Assembly: GCA_032158295.1 (NCBI GenBank) | Contig: CM063247.1 | Coordinates: 20,498,875 to 20,562,874, forward strand | Source: Pycnopodia helianthoides | Lineage: Eukaryota; Echinodermata; Asteroidea; Forcipulatida; Asteriidae | Direction: 5' to 3' | Length of the DNA: 64,000 nucleotides | Shown here: piece by piece, positions 9,101 through 17,160 of the stretch | Numbering within the stretch: the first letter of the stretch is position 1 | How the letters are laid out: each line of letters opens with the position of its first letter | Position numbers and translations under genes: made by a program | The notes under the pieces: generated by a model | The model's database searches: none | Told to the model about the DNA's origin: nothing | Seen by the model: the letters and a program-made list of their open reading frames with translations, nothing else

Positions 9101-10040
9101 CGTAACCCCCAGTAACCACGTAATAGGGTTTTTTCATGGCACAATTTTTACATAAGCTCTTCTACATTCAGCTCTTTTCCTGTTGTGATTTTTCTTTCCT
9201 GTTTTTTTGTTCCTGCCGGCTTCTGTAACCAGGATAAGGCTCAAGGCTGCGTCACTCCATCTAAAAGCTAAAATGATTTACAAATGCTAAATTGTAGGCC
9301 TTGATGAACAATTGTTTAAACATTTAAGAAACTGAAGGAAAACAAAAGTGATTTTGTACTCCTTGTGTCAGTTTGTGTCGTTGTTGACGACTTATATACC
9401 TTTTTTTTTTAACACAGAGTACAGTAACATGGGTGCCATGAAATCCAACAGATACTCAAAGTATTATCGTCTTTCATACTTTTGGGCTGGCACCGGTCAT
9501 GTTGTCTACAACAATGCCCTATACTTCCACACCGGTGGCTCAGCAGAGATTGTACGCTTCGATTTCACCACCGAGACCATCACAGCACAGAACTCCATCC
9601 CGGCTGCCATTTACCAGCTACAGAACGGGATCGGGTACCTGTACGACTCGGACTACACCTATCTGGACCTCGCCGTCGATGACAATGGATTATGGGTCAT
9701 ATACAAGACAGTCGAGCACAATCAGAATCTCGTCGTGTCCCGACTCAATCTGGAGAATCTTTCGGTTTTTGAAACGATCGTTTCGGAGCATCCTCAAAGC
9801 TCAGCGGGGGACGCCTTCATCATATGCGGTGTACTCTACACCACCAAGAGCTCAAAGAACCTGTACTCCACTGTGGACTTTGCAGTGAATTTATTCACAG
9901 GGGAAGTGCTACCTGATACGGACATACCCTACCAGAACTCGCAGTCAAAATCCACCATGATGTCATTCAATCCACGGAAACAGATGATTTATGCTTGGGA
10001 TAAGGGAAAAATGATCTCTTATAGTGTCACTGTTATCTGA
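1..10040 (+). CDS. Colmedin (collagen-olfactomedin) gene, 3' part, ten coding exons
   Basis: Ten coding exons join in phase 1 at every junction and give about 900 residues. In order they encode collagen Gly-X-Y blocks separated by short linkers, a Pro/Thr-rich stalk, and a complete C-terminal olfactomedin domain. This layout defines colmedins (vertebrate gliomedin, nematode UNC-122). In that family they are type II membrane or shed matrix proteins that organise neuronal or synaptic contacts; a role here is inference from family. The signal anchor and N-terminus lie upstream of the window. All splice sites are GT-AG. Exons 5 and 9 each carry a one-base frame change, so as printed the frame does not run through. 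Well-kept splice sites, GXY periodicity and domain core argue for a live gene with sequence errors, but a young pseudogene is not excluded. Confidence 0.85.
133..1262 (+). other. Colmedin intron 1, unique part
   Basis: AT-rich intron sequence with a short (TA)n patch near 550. I see no coding signal, and the 68-codon minus frame at 744-950 has no recognisable content. Confidence 0.6.
1263..1510 (+). mobile_element. TTAA-type MITE fragment in intron 1
   Basis: It begins with TTAA followed by AGGCCCTGTACACTATTGG. That resembles the end of the 44275-44661 element (TTAA, AGACACTGGACAC...TTGG). The body (aaaatgctatcgtttctgagaa, cactgttttctcg) resembles 11190-11410. The opposite inverted terminus is missing, so this is a truncated copy ending about 35 bases before exon 2. 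Confidence 0.5.
1546..2043 (+). CDS. Colmedin exon 2: linker, long collagen block, Cys-x-Cys knot
   Basis: The acceptor is ttctgtag before 1546 and the donor is gtaaat after 2043; length is 498 (3 x 166), phase 1 at both ends. It opens with an amphipathic linker ([19 protein letters not shown]) and continues with about 40 nearly uninterrupted Gly-X-Y triplets. These have frequent KGE and KGD stabilising pairs. It closes with SHCLCVQP. The linker plausibly acts as a short coiled coil that registers the three chains. Two minus-strand open frames over this exon are Pro/Leu-rich shadows of the repeat. Confidence 0.92.
2282..2548 (+). CDS. Colmedin exon 3: linker plus collagen block
   Basis: The acceptor is gtgtag before 2282 and the donor is gtgagt after 2548; length is 267 (3 x 89), phase 1 at both ends. 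Residues 1-27 form a non-collagenous linker ([18 protein letters not shown]...). About 20 Gly-X-Y triplets follow from [13 protein letters not shown]. There is a one-residue imperfection at GFGIKG, the G1G type of break known from basement-membrane and transmembrane collagens, which gives local flexibility. Unlike exon 2 the block does not end in CxC. Confidence 0.92.
2839..3033. mobile_element. Foldback MITE in intron 3
   Basis: Imperfect terminal inverted repeats tttaggtcgtgtccgaa and ttcggatacagcctaaa enclose a direct duplication of the unit around cccttagcaacagtcgtagcc. Related sequence occurs at about 36030-36145 and 48700-48815. A non-autonomous DNA transposon remnant is the simplest reading. 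Confidence 0.6.
3151..3222 (+). CDS. Colmedin exon 4: short linker with a Cys
   Basis: This is a 72-base exon (phase 1 at both ends) encoding [20 protein letters not shown] and LSCN. The donor is gtaagt. Two acceptors six bases apart both keep the frame: ttgaag ending 3144 and gtgtag ending 3150. The first would add Gly-Val at the junction. I chose the second because TAG acceptors are generally preferred over AAG. The single Cys takes the place of the CxC knot of other modules. Confidence 0.8.
3223..5069 (+). other. Colmedin intron 4
   Basis: This 1.85-kb AT-rich intron contains a degenerate repeat of the motif gacaccc near 3430-3570. No coding exon or conserved domain is visible. The 93-codon frame at 4467-4748 looks like chance. 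Confidence 0.55.
5070..5821 (+). CDS. Colmedin exon 5: linker plus main collagen block, frame change inside
   Basis: The acceptor follows a T-run (tttttttag) and the donor is gtgagt after 5821. Length is 752, one base short of the 753 needed for a phase 1-1 exon. Linker [20 protein letters not shown] carries an N-glycosylation sequon (NTT). Gly-X-Y runs perfectly to about 5458 in one frame and resumes at about 5463 in the frame one base earlier, continuing to the donor. The change sits beside a run of four G (5459-5462). Two smaller interruptions occur around [10 protein letters not shown]. Without the missing base the chain would terminate 66 codons later at 5654-5656. Confidence 0.9.
5822..7009 (+). 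other. Colmedin introns 5 and start of 6 (interrupted by exon 6)
   Basis: Intronic AT-rich DNA. At 6714-6765 there is a copy of a short repeat (gagaaagactctgctacggtc) that recurs at 8362 and, inverted, near 14570. Nothing else is recognised apart from exon 6. Confidence 0.5.
6398..6490 (+). CDS. Colmedin exon 6: collagen block
   Basis: The acceptor is tctcttcag and the donor is gtaagt; length is 93 (3 x 31), phase 1 at both ends. It encodes nine Gly-X-Y triplets beginning [13 protein letters not shown], then GIAS. It is a continuation of the exon 5 helix, split off by a 576-base intron. Confidence 0.9.
7010..7385 (-). mobile_element. tRNA-derived SINE, minus strand
   Basis: On the minus strand the element starts with a tRNA-like head. 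It has box A (TAGCCGAGTGGTCTAG) and box B (GGGTTCGAATCCC), with spacing typical of a long-variable-arm (Leu/Ser-type) tRNA. A body with CCTTAAGCAAGGCACTTAACC follows, and it ends in an A-rich tail, seen as the T-run at 7010-7018. It lies in intron 6, opposite in direction to the host gene. It is not a functional tRNA gene: it lacks a closable acceptor stem and is fused to an unrelated body. Confidence 0.82.
7621..7662 (+). CDS. Colmedin exon 7: micro-exon, linker
   Basis: This 42-base exon between ttcaaaag and gttaga encodes [14 protein letters not shown] (14 residues, phase 1 at both ends). It lies at the end of the collagen region and begins the non-collagenous stalk. It is supported by exact phase continuity and both splice signals, but it is short and the donor is weaker than consensus. 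Confidence 0.7.
7810..7870. repeat. (GAT)n/(ATT)n microsatellite in intron 7
   Basis: A run of gat triplets passes into att triplets. It is simple-sequence DNA within the intron between exons 7 and 8. Confidence 0.85.
8000..8071 (+). CDS. Colmedin exon 8: Pro/Thr-rich stalk
   Basis: The acceptor is ttttgtacag before 8000 and the donor is gtaagc after 8071; length is 72, phase 1 at both ends. The product [20 protein letters not shown] then TPVS is rich in Pro and Thr. It would form an extended, possibly O-glycosylated stalk between helix and olfactomedin domain. No furin-type multibasic cleavage motif is visible in it. Confidence 0.82.
8356..8402 (+). repeat. Penelope-type tail fragment with GAAACGTC motif
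   Basis: This carries cttcgagaaagactctgc followed by gggtcgaaacgtcagg. The second half matches the GAAAC arm of hammerhead motifs found in tails of Penelope-like retroelements. The CUGANGA arm is not recognisable. A related copy lies at 6714-6765 and a partial inverted one near 14565-14582. Confidence 0.4.
8543..8587 (-). ncRNA. Degenerate hammerhead-like ribozyme motif (minus strand)
   Basis: On the minus strand the order is CCGAAGA, a hairpin with stem AGCAG/CTGCT and loop AGTATA, then GAAGTGTC. This is the layout of a hammerhead core (CUGANGA, stem II, GAAA) with one substitution in each conserved box, so it is probably inactive. Hammerheads of this kind sit in tails of Penelope-like elements and retrozymes. 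It lies in intron 8 of the colmedin gene. Confidence 0.4.
8671..8816 (+). CDS. Colmedin exon 9: N-terminal part of olfactomedin domain, frame change inside
   Basis: The acceptor is ttttgcag before 8671 and the donor is gtaagc after 8816. Length is 146, one base short of 147. The first frame gives [20 protein letters not shown], matching the start of olfactomedin domains, including the Cys that pairs with the one in exon 10. From about 8730 the frame one base earlier gives GSWMQD...[12 protein letters not shown], the hallmark GxWMxD and WVT strands. The change lies in the GGG at 8728-8730. In the first frame alone a TGA follows at 8763-8765. Confidence 0.88.
9023..9066. repeat. Perfect 18-bp hairpin in intron 9
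   Basis: aggtaaattggtcaacca and its exact reverse complement are separated by eight bases (9041-9048). It lies 350 bases upstream of exon 10 and is not part of an element I recognise. Confidence 0.85.
9418..10040 (+). CDS. Colmedin exon 10: olfactomedin domain and stop codon
   Basis: The acceptor is taacacag before 9418; the frame runs 207 residues to TGA at 10038-10040. Olfactomedin signatures are plain: [38 protein letters not shown], and near the end [16 protein letters not shown]. The Cys in FIICG should pair with the Cys at the start of exon 9. Of the three side-chain ligands of the calcium site known from myocilin (D380, N428, D478), the first is kept (LDLAVD). The second is Asp and the third is Ser, by my alignment. 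One N-glycosylation sequon (NLS) is present. The domain closes a five-bladed beta-propeller that binds partner receptors in relatives. Overlapping plus-frame ORFs here are shadows. Confidence 0.96.
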
Positions 10041-11559
10041 ACAGGAGGTTTACGTTCAGGAAAATGATATACAACTTAAATTTTCCCGATTGAGAACCCT
10101 TGTCGAGAGAAGAGGGCTCCAATCAAAGAACAGGTATATCCCAATCAGGGTAGTTTTTATAGCAGACAACTATTATAGGTTCTTAATTCATTGTGGAAAG
10201 AGAGCTTAAAACTATCCCCATTGGGGTAGTTTGAGTGACAATAACTCTATAATCACAGAAGATGTTATTGGCACCCAGGTTTTCCACTAAGTGTAAGAGG
10301 CTGAATATATACCTCAATGTGGAGAGTTTGGGTGGCAATGACCCTATGAGGAGCAATAGAGTTTTGTTTGTAAAGTTAAAGATTTAAGTCATCACTTGTT
10401 GAAATTAATACATCCCACCGGATTGTGCCAAAATTGATCTTTTAAACTGCTTTAAACTGTAGTTCATGATGTAGTGTTGAAAAATGAGACCTTAAAAAAT
10501 GTATGAATTTGAAAATTTAAAAAAAGGAAAAAAGCTGTTGCAAAGTGTTTCCCCATCAAAATTACCTGTGGTATAGATGCAAAGATTTTTAATGGCCTTA
10601 CGTTTTGACCAAAGTTTTTGGCCTTTGAAAAAAAAACCTGCTTTGCCAACTCTTTCTCAAAGGTTAAAACATTTTCAGTTCTTAATCTACAAGTTGTCTG
10701 ACAAGTGATCTTTGCTACCTGATGAAGTCAAAGTTTATCACTGGAATGTGTCACTTTTCTCAAATTTCGATCAAGTTTAGTGATACCTGCATCCTAAGGT
10801 ATTGAACTCCTCTGAGGGAACTCAAATTACGGTCCTAACAGAATTGAAAAATGTATAATATTTACCCTCTTTTTTGTTGGAGCAGGTCTCAAAGGTTTGA
10901 AAAGATCTAACCCCACTTAGCTTTTTCTCCCCAAAATAGTTGTACTGTGAAATGAAGACATGGTTCCGAAGTTGAATTAAATTTACTCATAAGTATTTCA
11001 TTTGTATTATATAAATTATAATCAATACCTATAAAATCATCATACAGAAATTTGAAATATAACAAGCATGTGTATTAACCTTTTGTAAATAATCTACATT
11101 TTTTAAAGGGTGTGCATAAATAACATTAGTAAGATTGAAGATACAACTGTTTAAAGATTTACACATGGGCCCTATTTTTAATACCTGGTATAAAGATGGT
11201 CATGGTGGCAAAATTCCCTTTAAAAATTTTTGACTGAAATGCTATAGTTTTTGAAAAAAGTGTAAAACAATTAGTTTTCATGAAGCGAGTCGGAAATCCA
11301 ATGTTTGAAAACAGTGAAAACATACAATGGTGTTTTTTCTTTATTTTCTTGTGACTCTAATGACCTTTTGAACTTAAAAATGTTCACAGGTTTGTTATTT
11401 CATGTATAGATGTCTAGTTTAGCCCCTTTATAATTCACCTTATGTTTTAAAACTTAAAATGCAGGGTTTGTACAATTGTTTTGTTTATTCTAAGAAATTT
11501 GTGACAGCTGAAGATAGTTTCAGTCCTTTTTCCAAGTTTTGGAGGCAATTGAGTTTTTG

Positions 11560-11740
11560 TAATTTCAGACAAAACTTGAAATCGGACAGGTTAAAATTAG
11601 ATTTGGGGTTGAACAAAGAAAAATTCACTAAGCGGGATTTGAACCAACGACCTCCGGATAACGTGCCAGCACTCTACTAACTGAGCTATCTAGCCCCATG
11701 ATGGTCTTCCTATTTTGTTAACATCTTTATTCGGGGGTGC
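11560..11740 (-). mobile_element. tRNA-derived SINE, family B, copy 1
   Basis: On the minus strand the sequence TAGCTCAGTTAGTAGAGTG (box A region) and GGTTCAAATCCCGC (box B) form a tRNA-like head at 11631-11698. The 3' body (aacaaagaaaaattcac on the plus strand) is shared with the copy at 26890-27060, so this is a dispersed SINE rather than a tRNA gene. Confidence 0.75.
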
Positions 11741-11862
11741 CCAAAATTTAATCAGGTAATCACGGTGCTACTGTAAGTTTAAATATTTCTGTCAACCCTT
11801 CCTTCACATTATGTTAAATATCAAAGCAGTTGGAAGAGGGTTTTTTCAACATTGGTTTCAAC

Positions 11863-12110
11863 CTGGGCCCAATTTCATAGAGCTGCTTAGCACAAAAATT
11901 TGCTTAGCATGAAATTTCTTCATTGATAAAAAGAGGGTTACCAACCAAATTTCCACGTGATTTTCAGGATAAGCAAACAACAGCTGAATACCAGTAACAA
12001 GCAATATGCAACACATGGAAATTTGGTTGGCAACCCTGTTTTTTTATCAAGGAAGAAATTTCATGCTAAGCAAATTGTTGTGCTTAGCAGCTCTATGAAA
12101 TTGGGCCCAG
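11863..12110. mobile_element. 248-bp palindromic MITE (gggcccaattt family), intact
   Basis: Both ends read ctgggcccaatttcatag on opposite strands. The arms match over roughly 100 bases each (gctgcttagcac, gcttagcatgaaatttctt, accaaccaaatttcc). This is a near-complete foldback element. Diverged relatives lie at 26719-26831, 35784-35990, 41582-41725 and 46451-46566. Confidence 0.8.
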
Positions 12111-13238
12111 AGCCCAATTTCAGTAACTTTGGGTGAGAGTCCAGAATGTATACTGGCCACTGAATCGCTGTGATCATGACGACAGTGCCCCTTTAAGCTA
12201 AAGGTGCTAAAAGTATCCGTAATGTGTTTTCACTCACTGCTCCCTTCTCTGAGAAATAACAAGTGAGATGGGAAAAACAAAAAATGCCCTGAAGTAAGTT
12301 TTTTCACCCATAAATAGTTTAAACATTTTCTTCTAACAAAAAAGGGTTTCACTTCCATTTTGCATATGGGAATAAAATGTATAGCAGCCACTTAAAAACT
12401 GAATTATTTGAAGGTTTGTATGCCCTCTGAAACCAATGGTATACCATCCCTTAAAGGAACCAAACAATTAAGGTTTGCCTTCCACAGAAGTAAACACCAT
12501 TCAGTGCTTTTGAGTTTAAGCTTCTATTAACCCAACCATCAGAACAGAGGGCTTCAAATTCACAAAATTTAATTTCCTAAATGTGCTCTAAATTTCCTGA
12601 AGTTTCTATAGAACGCTATTTTGAGCCTTATATCCACAGAAGCTGACATCATCCCCAAAATAGTAAGAAGTGATCGTGAGAAGTATATTTTGTATAAAAG
12701 TATAGTGATTATTATTTTTATCAAATTGAACCTGTGTCAGTTTTAAAGGTGTTAATTTTCCCCTAATTATGTGCCTGTGATTGTAACCAGTTTTGAAGTA
12801 AAACAGAAACAGAAATTGAAGCTTTAAAAAAAACAGCTTTTCAGGAATGGATTTTTTGTAAAAAAAATTATGATTATGCAGTTTATAATAAGCCCAATGC
12901 TTTATAGTTTATACAAATAACTTGTTTTTTGTAAATTGAATTTGACTTCCTTTATTTAACAATTCTTTGTAGTAGTAGAACATCAGTGTATTCATAATGT
13001 TGTGTTAGTTTCTACCATACGAATATAAACACATAGATATTTTTAACCAATATAGTTTTGTAGATAAAAGACGAGATATTTTAAAATAAATATGACAGTG
13101 ACATGTACCTAATTCTTCTGTTCAGTTGTCGCTAATAGGGTGTTGTCGTCTTTGTTTTGGGCAAGCGTGTAAGAAGTGTGGACTTGAGAACAAAAGGAGT
13201 CCACACAAGGCAGGGTTTTTAAACAATATGTGGACTAA

Positions 13239-14241
13239 CAGGGGCGGGTCCAGCATTTTTTAAACCGGGGGGGGGCACAACGGTGCAACCAGGATTTTGT
13301 ATTAGAGGGTAAACAAAAATGGGTGGGGTCCAGCGGGGCGAAGCCCCCTGAAGCTCTGAGCCTTTGGCGTTCTGTGGGGTTAAAAGTCAAGCTCCATGTG
13401 CCTAAAACAGAGAAATAGACACACTTTAATAGGAAATCAGATCCATATAAATTTTCTAAATTTTCCGGAAAAATTTCTGTAACATCGATAGTTGGTGTCT
13501 AGCGGTGAAGCCCTGGTGGGGGTCCAGGGGGCGAAGCCCCCGGAAGCTTTGAGTTTTTGGCGGTAAAAAATCAAGCCTCCATATGCCTAAAACAGAGAAA
13601 TAGACACACTCTTATTGAAAATCAGATCCATATAAATCTTCTAAGTTTACTGGAAAATTTTCTGTAACATCAATGGTGGGGTCCAGGGGTCAGGCTCCGC
13701 TGGTGGTCCAGGGGGCGAAGACCCCGGAAGCTCTGAGGTTTGGGCATTTTGAGGGGTGAAAAACCAAGCCTCTGTGTGCCTGAAACCGAGAAATAGACAC
13801 ACTTTTTAAGCATTTCTGATCCATACCAATCTTCTAACTTTACTCAAAGAAAATTTCAATCCCACAAATCTCGCGTTTGGATCTGGTCGCTGCAATATTT
13901 GGTTTTAAGCATATTCATTTATTAAAAAAATATAGTGCAAGCTAAGTGTAGTCTTTACACCAGTTGAATGCCAGAACGACATGAAATATATTTTATCCAG
14001 GACAAATGGCACGTCAGGTTTCAAACGCATGTTATCGTGCAAATCTAAGCAATTACAAGTGACATATCATGAAAGATTCATTTTGGCAGAAAGAAACAAA
14101 TTTGATAGGCATAGCATGAAAAAGAAATCCATCCTGCCGCTGGGCGAAAAGACACCACACACACTCTTGTGGCTTATTTTTCAAATTTTACCCGGGGGCA
14201 CGGGCCTCCTGCCCCCCCCCCCCCCCATGGATCCGCGCCTG
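13239..14241. mobile_element. hAT-like non-autonomous element with three internal repeats
   Basis: The ends read caggggcgggtccagc on the left and, inverted, caggcgcggatccatgg on the right. That is the CAGGGGCGGATCC-type terminus common in hAT-like elements. Inside are three tandem units of about 190 bases, starting near 13321, 13516 and 13706, each with ggggcgaag..cccc and gagaaatagacacact. A C-run at 14212-14226 precedes the right end. No clean 8-bp target duplication is visible. The 129-codon frame at 13981-14370 is not recognised. Confidence 0.6.
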
Positions 14242-15680
14242 ACTAGCATACGTCTACACAGGATCATTTCACCGGTGTTGAAGAATATATTTTTTCTTAG
14301 GTGCACAGAAGTAAGGAATGTCAACAGAGGGTATGCTGAGGTGTGGGGTGTTTGTTTGTTTTCTATTTGAGTTGTTATACTTCATCCCTTTTAATTGAAA
14401 ACAAAATCACTTTGACATATCTACTTTTTTGCTGTAGTGTTATAATTTAGCTAGTTAAATGACAAAATAGAATTAGCTGTTGCAAACTGCTTACCGACCA
14501 AAAGAACCTATTATAAATGCAAAAAATAGTAACAAGCCTGACCTTTCATCCCTATAATTATAGCAGAGTCTTTCTCGAAGGCATAAAGTGGTATACTGCT
14601 GTAATAGAAGAAGTCAATTGGACAGAAATGAAAAAGAGAGAGATGTCAAAGAGCCATTCCAAAAGCTTTATTCATTGTACTGCATCTGTTTAAAACTCCT
14701 TGCCTGGTGCATATATCCGACTGCCGTATCCGACTGGAGTGTAGCAAGCAGCATTGTCAAGACCACCGTAGACCCTAAAATTGCAATAATACTTCAAAGT
14801 GTCTGTTCCTCTATGTATTAATTCTGTCAACCCTTCTGGACAGGTCAGGATCAAATTTGACCGAAATTGTTTGGGGCAAACTTGCACAACAAAGAAGGGG
14901 GCGGGGAGGCAGAAATCAAACGGAACAAACTTTCTGAACTCCCCATGGAGCAACAAAACCTCAGGTTGACAATGAGCAAGAAGAGTTTATTACAAAATGC
15001 CCACTAAAAACCTTCACTGTGCGCTTAAAACACTGCCCTCTTGTGGTGTATTTTGTGAAAAACTGGAAGATTCGATAGAAATTAATGGGAGATTAGGGTC
15101 CCCACAAAATGTTGGCACTTTGTAGAATTCACACACACACACAAAATAATAATACTTCCTTGTTTTGATACAATATATAACTTCTTACCAAATTAATCTC
15201 ACATTCGAATGTTTACCTGTGAAAGGTTTAACGGGGGGGGGGGGGCTTTTTAATTAGACAAGATTTTCACTTTAAATACTATTTTCAACTTTGACTAGGT
15301 CAAAAAATGTTTATATGTATCATATATTTATATTTATTGTCAAATAAAGATTTTTTAAAAACGGGCAAAATAATAAATTCATCCATCCTCACCATAATGG
15401 ATAGTCTCAAACAGTTTGTGTTAATATAGTGACTTAAACTTGTATTTATCATTTATTTATGGCATTTCTACAATAGATATTGAATTTTATAAGATGAAGT
15501 TAAAAGCAGATGTTTAATTGGTGGGGGAAAGTAGAGGCCAAGCCGATATACTTAATTTATTTATGCAGAAAGTTTGTGGTATGACCGATACCCTCATTTG
15601 CTAAGGACGGCTGGTGAGAACGTCTAGCGGACTGTGCCATTTGTTACAAGGGGTGTTTCTCTTTCATAGTGAGTGTGTTT
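14242..15680. other. Intergenic stretch with no recognised gene
   Basis: AT-rich DNA with a G13 run near 15233, a short (CA)n at 15130 and a partial inverted copy of the 8356 repeat near 14570. Nothing else is recognised. Confidence 0.5.
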
Positions 15681-15689
15681 ACATTTCCC

Positions 15690-16170
15690 TGGCGCGCGTA
15701 CCTACCTGAGCTGCATGGGAGCTAATGCACTGAGCGCGCGACTGGTGGTGGTGCTGAGTACGTGGTAGATTTGGTGTTTTGCGCTCTACATGATCTGGCA
15801 GTAGTTTAATAGTAGTCATTTTCGTAGCATGCAGTCTGTAAATCGGGGTGAGAATACTATGATCTCAGGCTAATGATTTACAGTAGTATCACTCAAGTGT
15901 TTGTTATTTCATCATTTCACTAAACCACTTGTTGGATATCGCCATCCATCCGAATTTTCTTCACGGATAACTACCGCAGATGCAAGAGTGGTCCACACCG
16001 CGATCGGATTGACTCCAACGACCTCCGCCGTACAATGCACCTTGTGTACCGTTGACTGTTTAGCCGCGTACAGCACAGCAATCCGAGTTTGACACGTTCC
16101 CGTGTGTCAAGGTTTCCAACACCAAGAACTACTACACAGACGGTACTTGCATGCAAAACCACTTGTTTAT
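15690..16170 (+). promoter_or_regulatory. Candidate promoter / 5' UTR region of the 16533 gene
   Basis: Base composition rises and CpG becomes frequent (ggcgcgcgtacc, gagcgcgcgactgg, cgcgatcgg) compared with flanking AT-rich DNA. It lies about 400-800 bases upstream of an ATG-containing exon. No TATA box or initiator can be assigned with confidence. Confidence 0.3.
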
Positions 16171-16532
16171 GAAATGAACTGATGTGAGTTGTCCTTGATT
16201 AACATTGATAAAGGGTTGGGCTGTTGAAACAATCCACACTACATCATCATCTGCATTTTTCACATTCCATCCACGCCCAGTCCAAGAAGAAGCAGGATAA
16301 GAATGCAAAGTTAGGTTTCTTCACATCATAGTCCATCTGTAATTAACTGATCATATTTTTTAATAGATTGTGACTTTCATCACAAATCTACCCTTTACTG
16401 AATTGAGGGAGTTCATTTTATGCAAATTTATCTGCAAAAGTCGACTTGCTTTGGAAAAACCACTGGTGTTGGTGAAATCATTTGTTGATGTATATCACCA
16501 TAACAACGATACCGCAGCCCCAATCTGAAATA

Positions 16533-16873
16533 ATGACGTCCTCAGGTCCACCCTCCCTCGAGGCCCTGGAGCGTACCATGGAGCAATCGGGCCTCATCCT
16601 CACCAAGAAGAACATTGCAGAGGAAGAGTCTTTTGTCGTTGAGCTCCAGGAAGTCTTCAACGTCGGTTACCTGACCCTACATCCCTTGCTCGCTCTCCCT
16701 GTGAGCTGGGCTGCGGCGAAGCTCCACCCAGCCCCAACAGACCTCTAAACACTGATCTGTTTGATGAGCCGGATGAGGCGCTTGATATTGCTGCTGTCGT
16801 CGCTTTCCCTAAGGCAGTGGAGAAACTGCAGATACCCGCTCAGTTGGAAGTGTTCAGATGCAGTAGAATAACG
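16533..16873 (+). CDS. Unrecognised protein, N-terminal coding exon with one frame change
   Basis: The ATG at 16533 starts a frame with coding-like composition (MTSSGPPSLEALERTMEQS...NIAEEESFVVELQEVFNVGY). At about 16670-16680 the coding character moves to the frame one base earlier (PTSLARSPCELGCGEAPP...), which stays open to the donor ACG|GTAAGA after 16873. In the first frame a TAA ends at 16748. A possible acceptor (ataccgcag) ends at 16517, so the 5' UTR may be spliced. The predicted product is acidic, with EEES and DEPDEALD. I do not recognise the family, and further exons were not found in the window. Confidence 0.5.
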
Positions 16874-16975
16874 GTAAGATTTTTCAAATTGCAAAAATGT
16901 AAAGAATTCAAGTACAAATGCTTTCCATATAATTATAACTACAACAAGGTTGTATCTTTCTTTAAGATATAAAAT

Positions 16976-17160
16976 ATGCAGGCCCGATGCTTTGTTTTCG
17001 AAAGGGCAAGGGCACCGAGGCAGTTTCTCCTCGATGAAGGGCACCTCTATGAGGAAATTGTTAATTTCTTTTGGAAAATTTCAAGGGGCACCAAGGCAAT
17101 GACCAGGGGAAATGGAGGCATTTGCCTTGGTGAAGTGTCGGGCCTAAATATGCACAAACC
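16976..17160 (-). repeat. Dispersed repeat (ggtcattgccttggtg family), copy 1
   Basis: On the minus strand it reads cctggtcattgccttggtgcccc. It shares blocks with 30497-30650 and with the duplicated unit at 39457-39738. It is part of the intron or flank after the 16533 exon. Confidence 0.55.

Larger units (their letters stand above)
10041..13110 (+). other. Probable 3' UTR and downstream flank of the colmedin gene
   Basis: There is no coding signal after the TGA. AATAAA occurs at 12371-12376 and 13085-13090. The second is followed within 60 bases by a GT-rich stretch (gtgttgtcgtctttgttttg), as expected of a cleavage site, so a 3' UTR of about 3 kb is possible. The 3' boundary cannot be fixed from sequence. 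Two repeats are embedded: a SINE head and a palindromic MITE. Confidence 0.4.

Noticed and set aside
9482..9888. Alternative plus-frame ORFs of 66 and 129 codons inside exon 10
   Set aside because: Shadows of the olfactomedin frame, which matches the family throughout.
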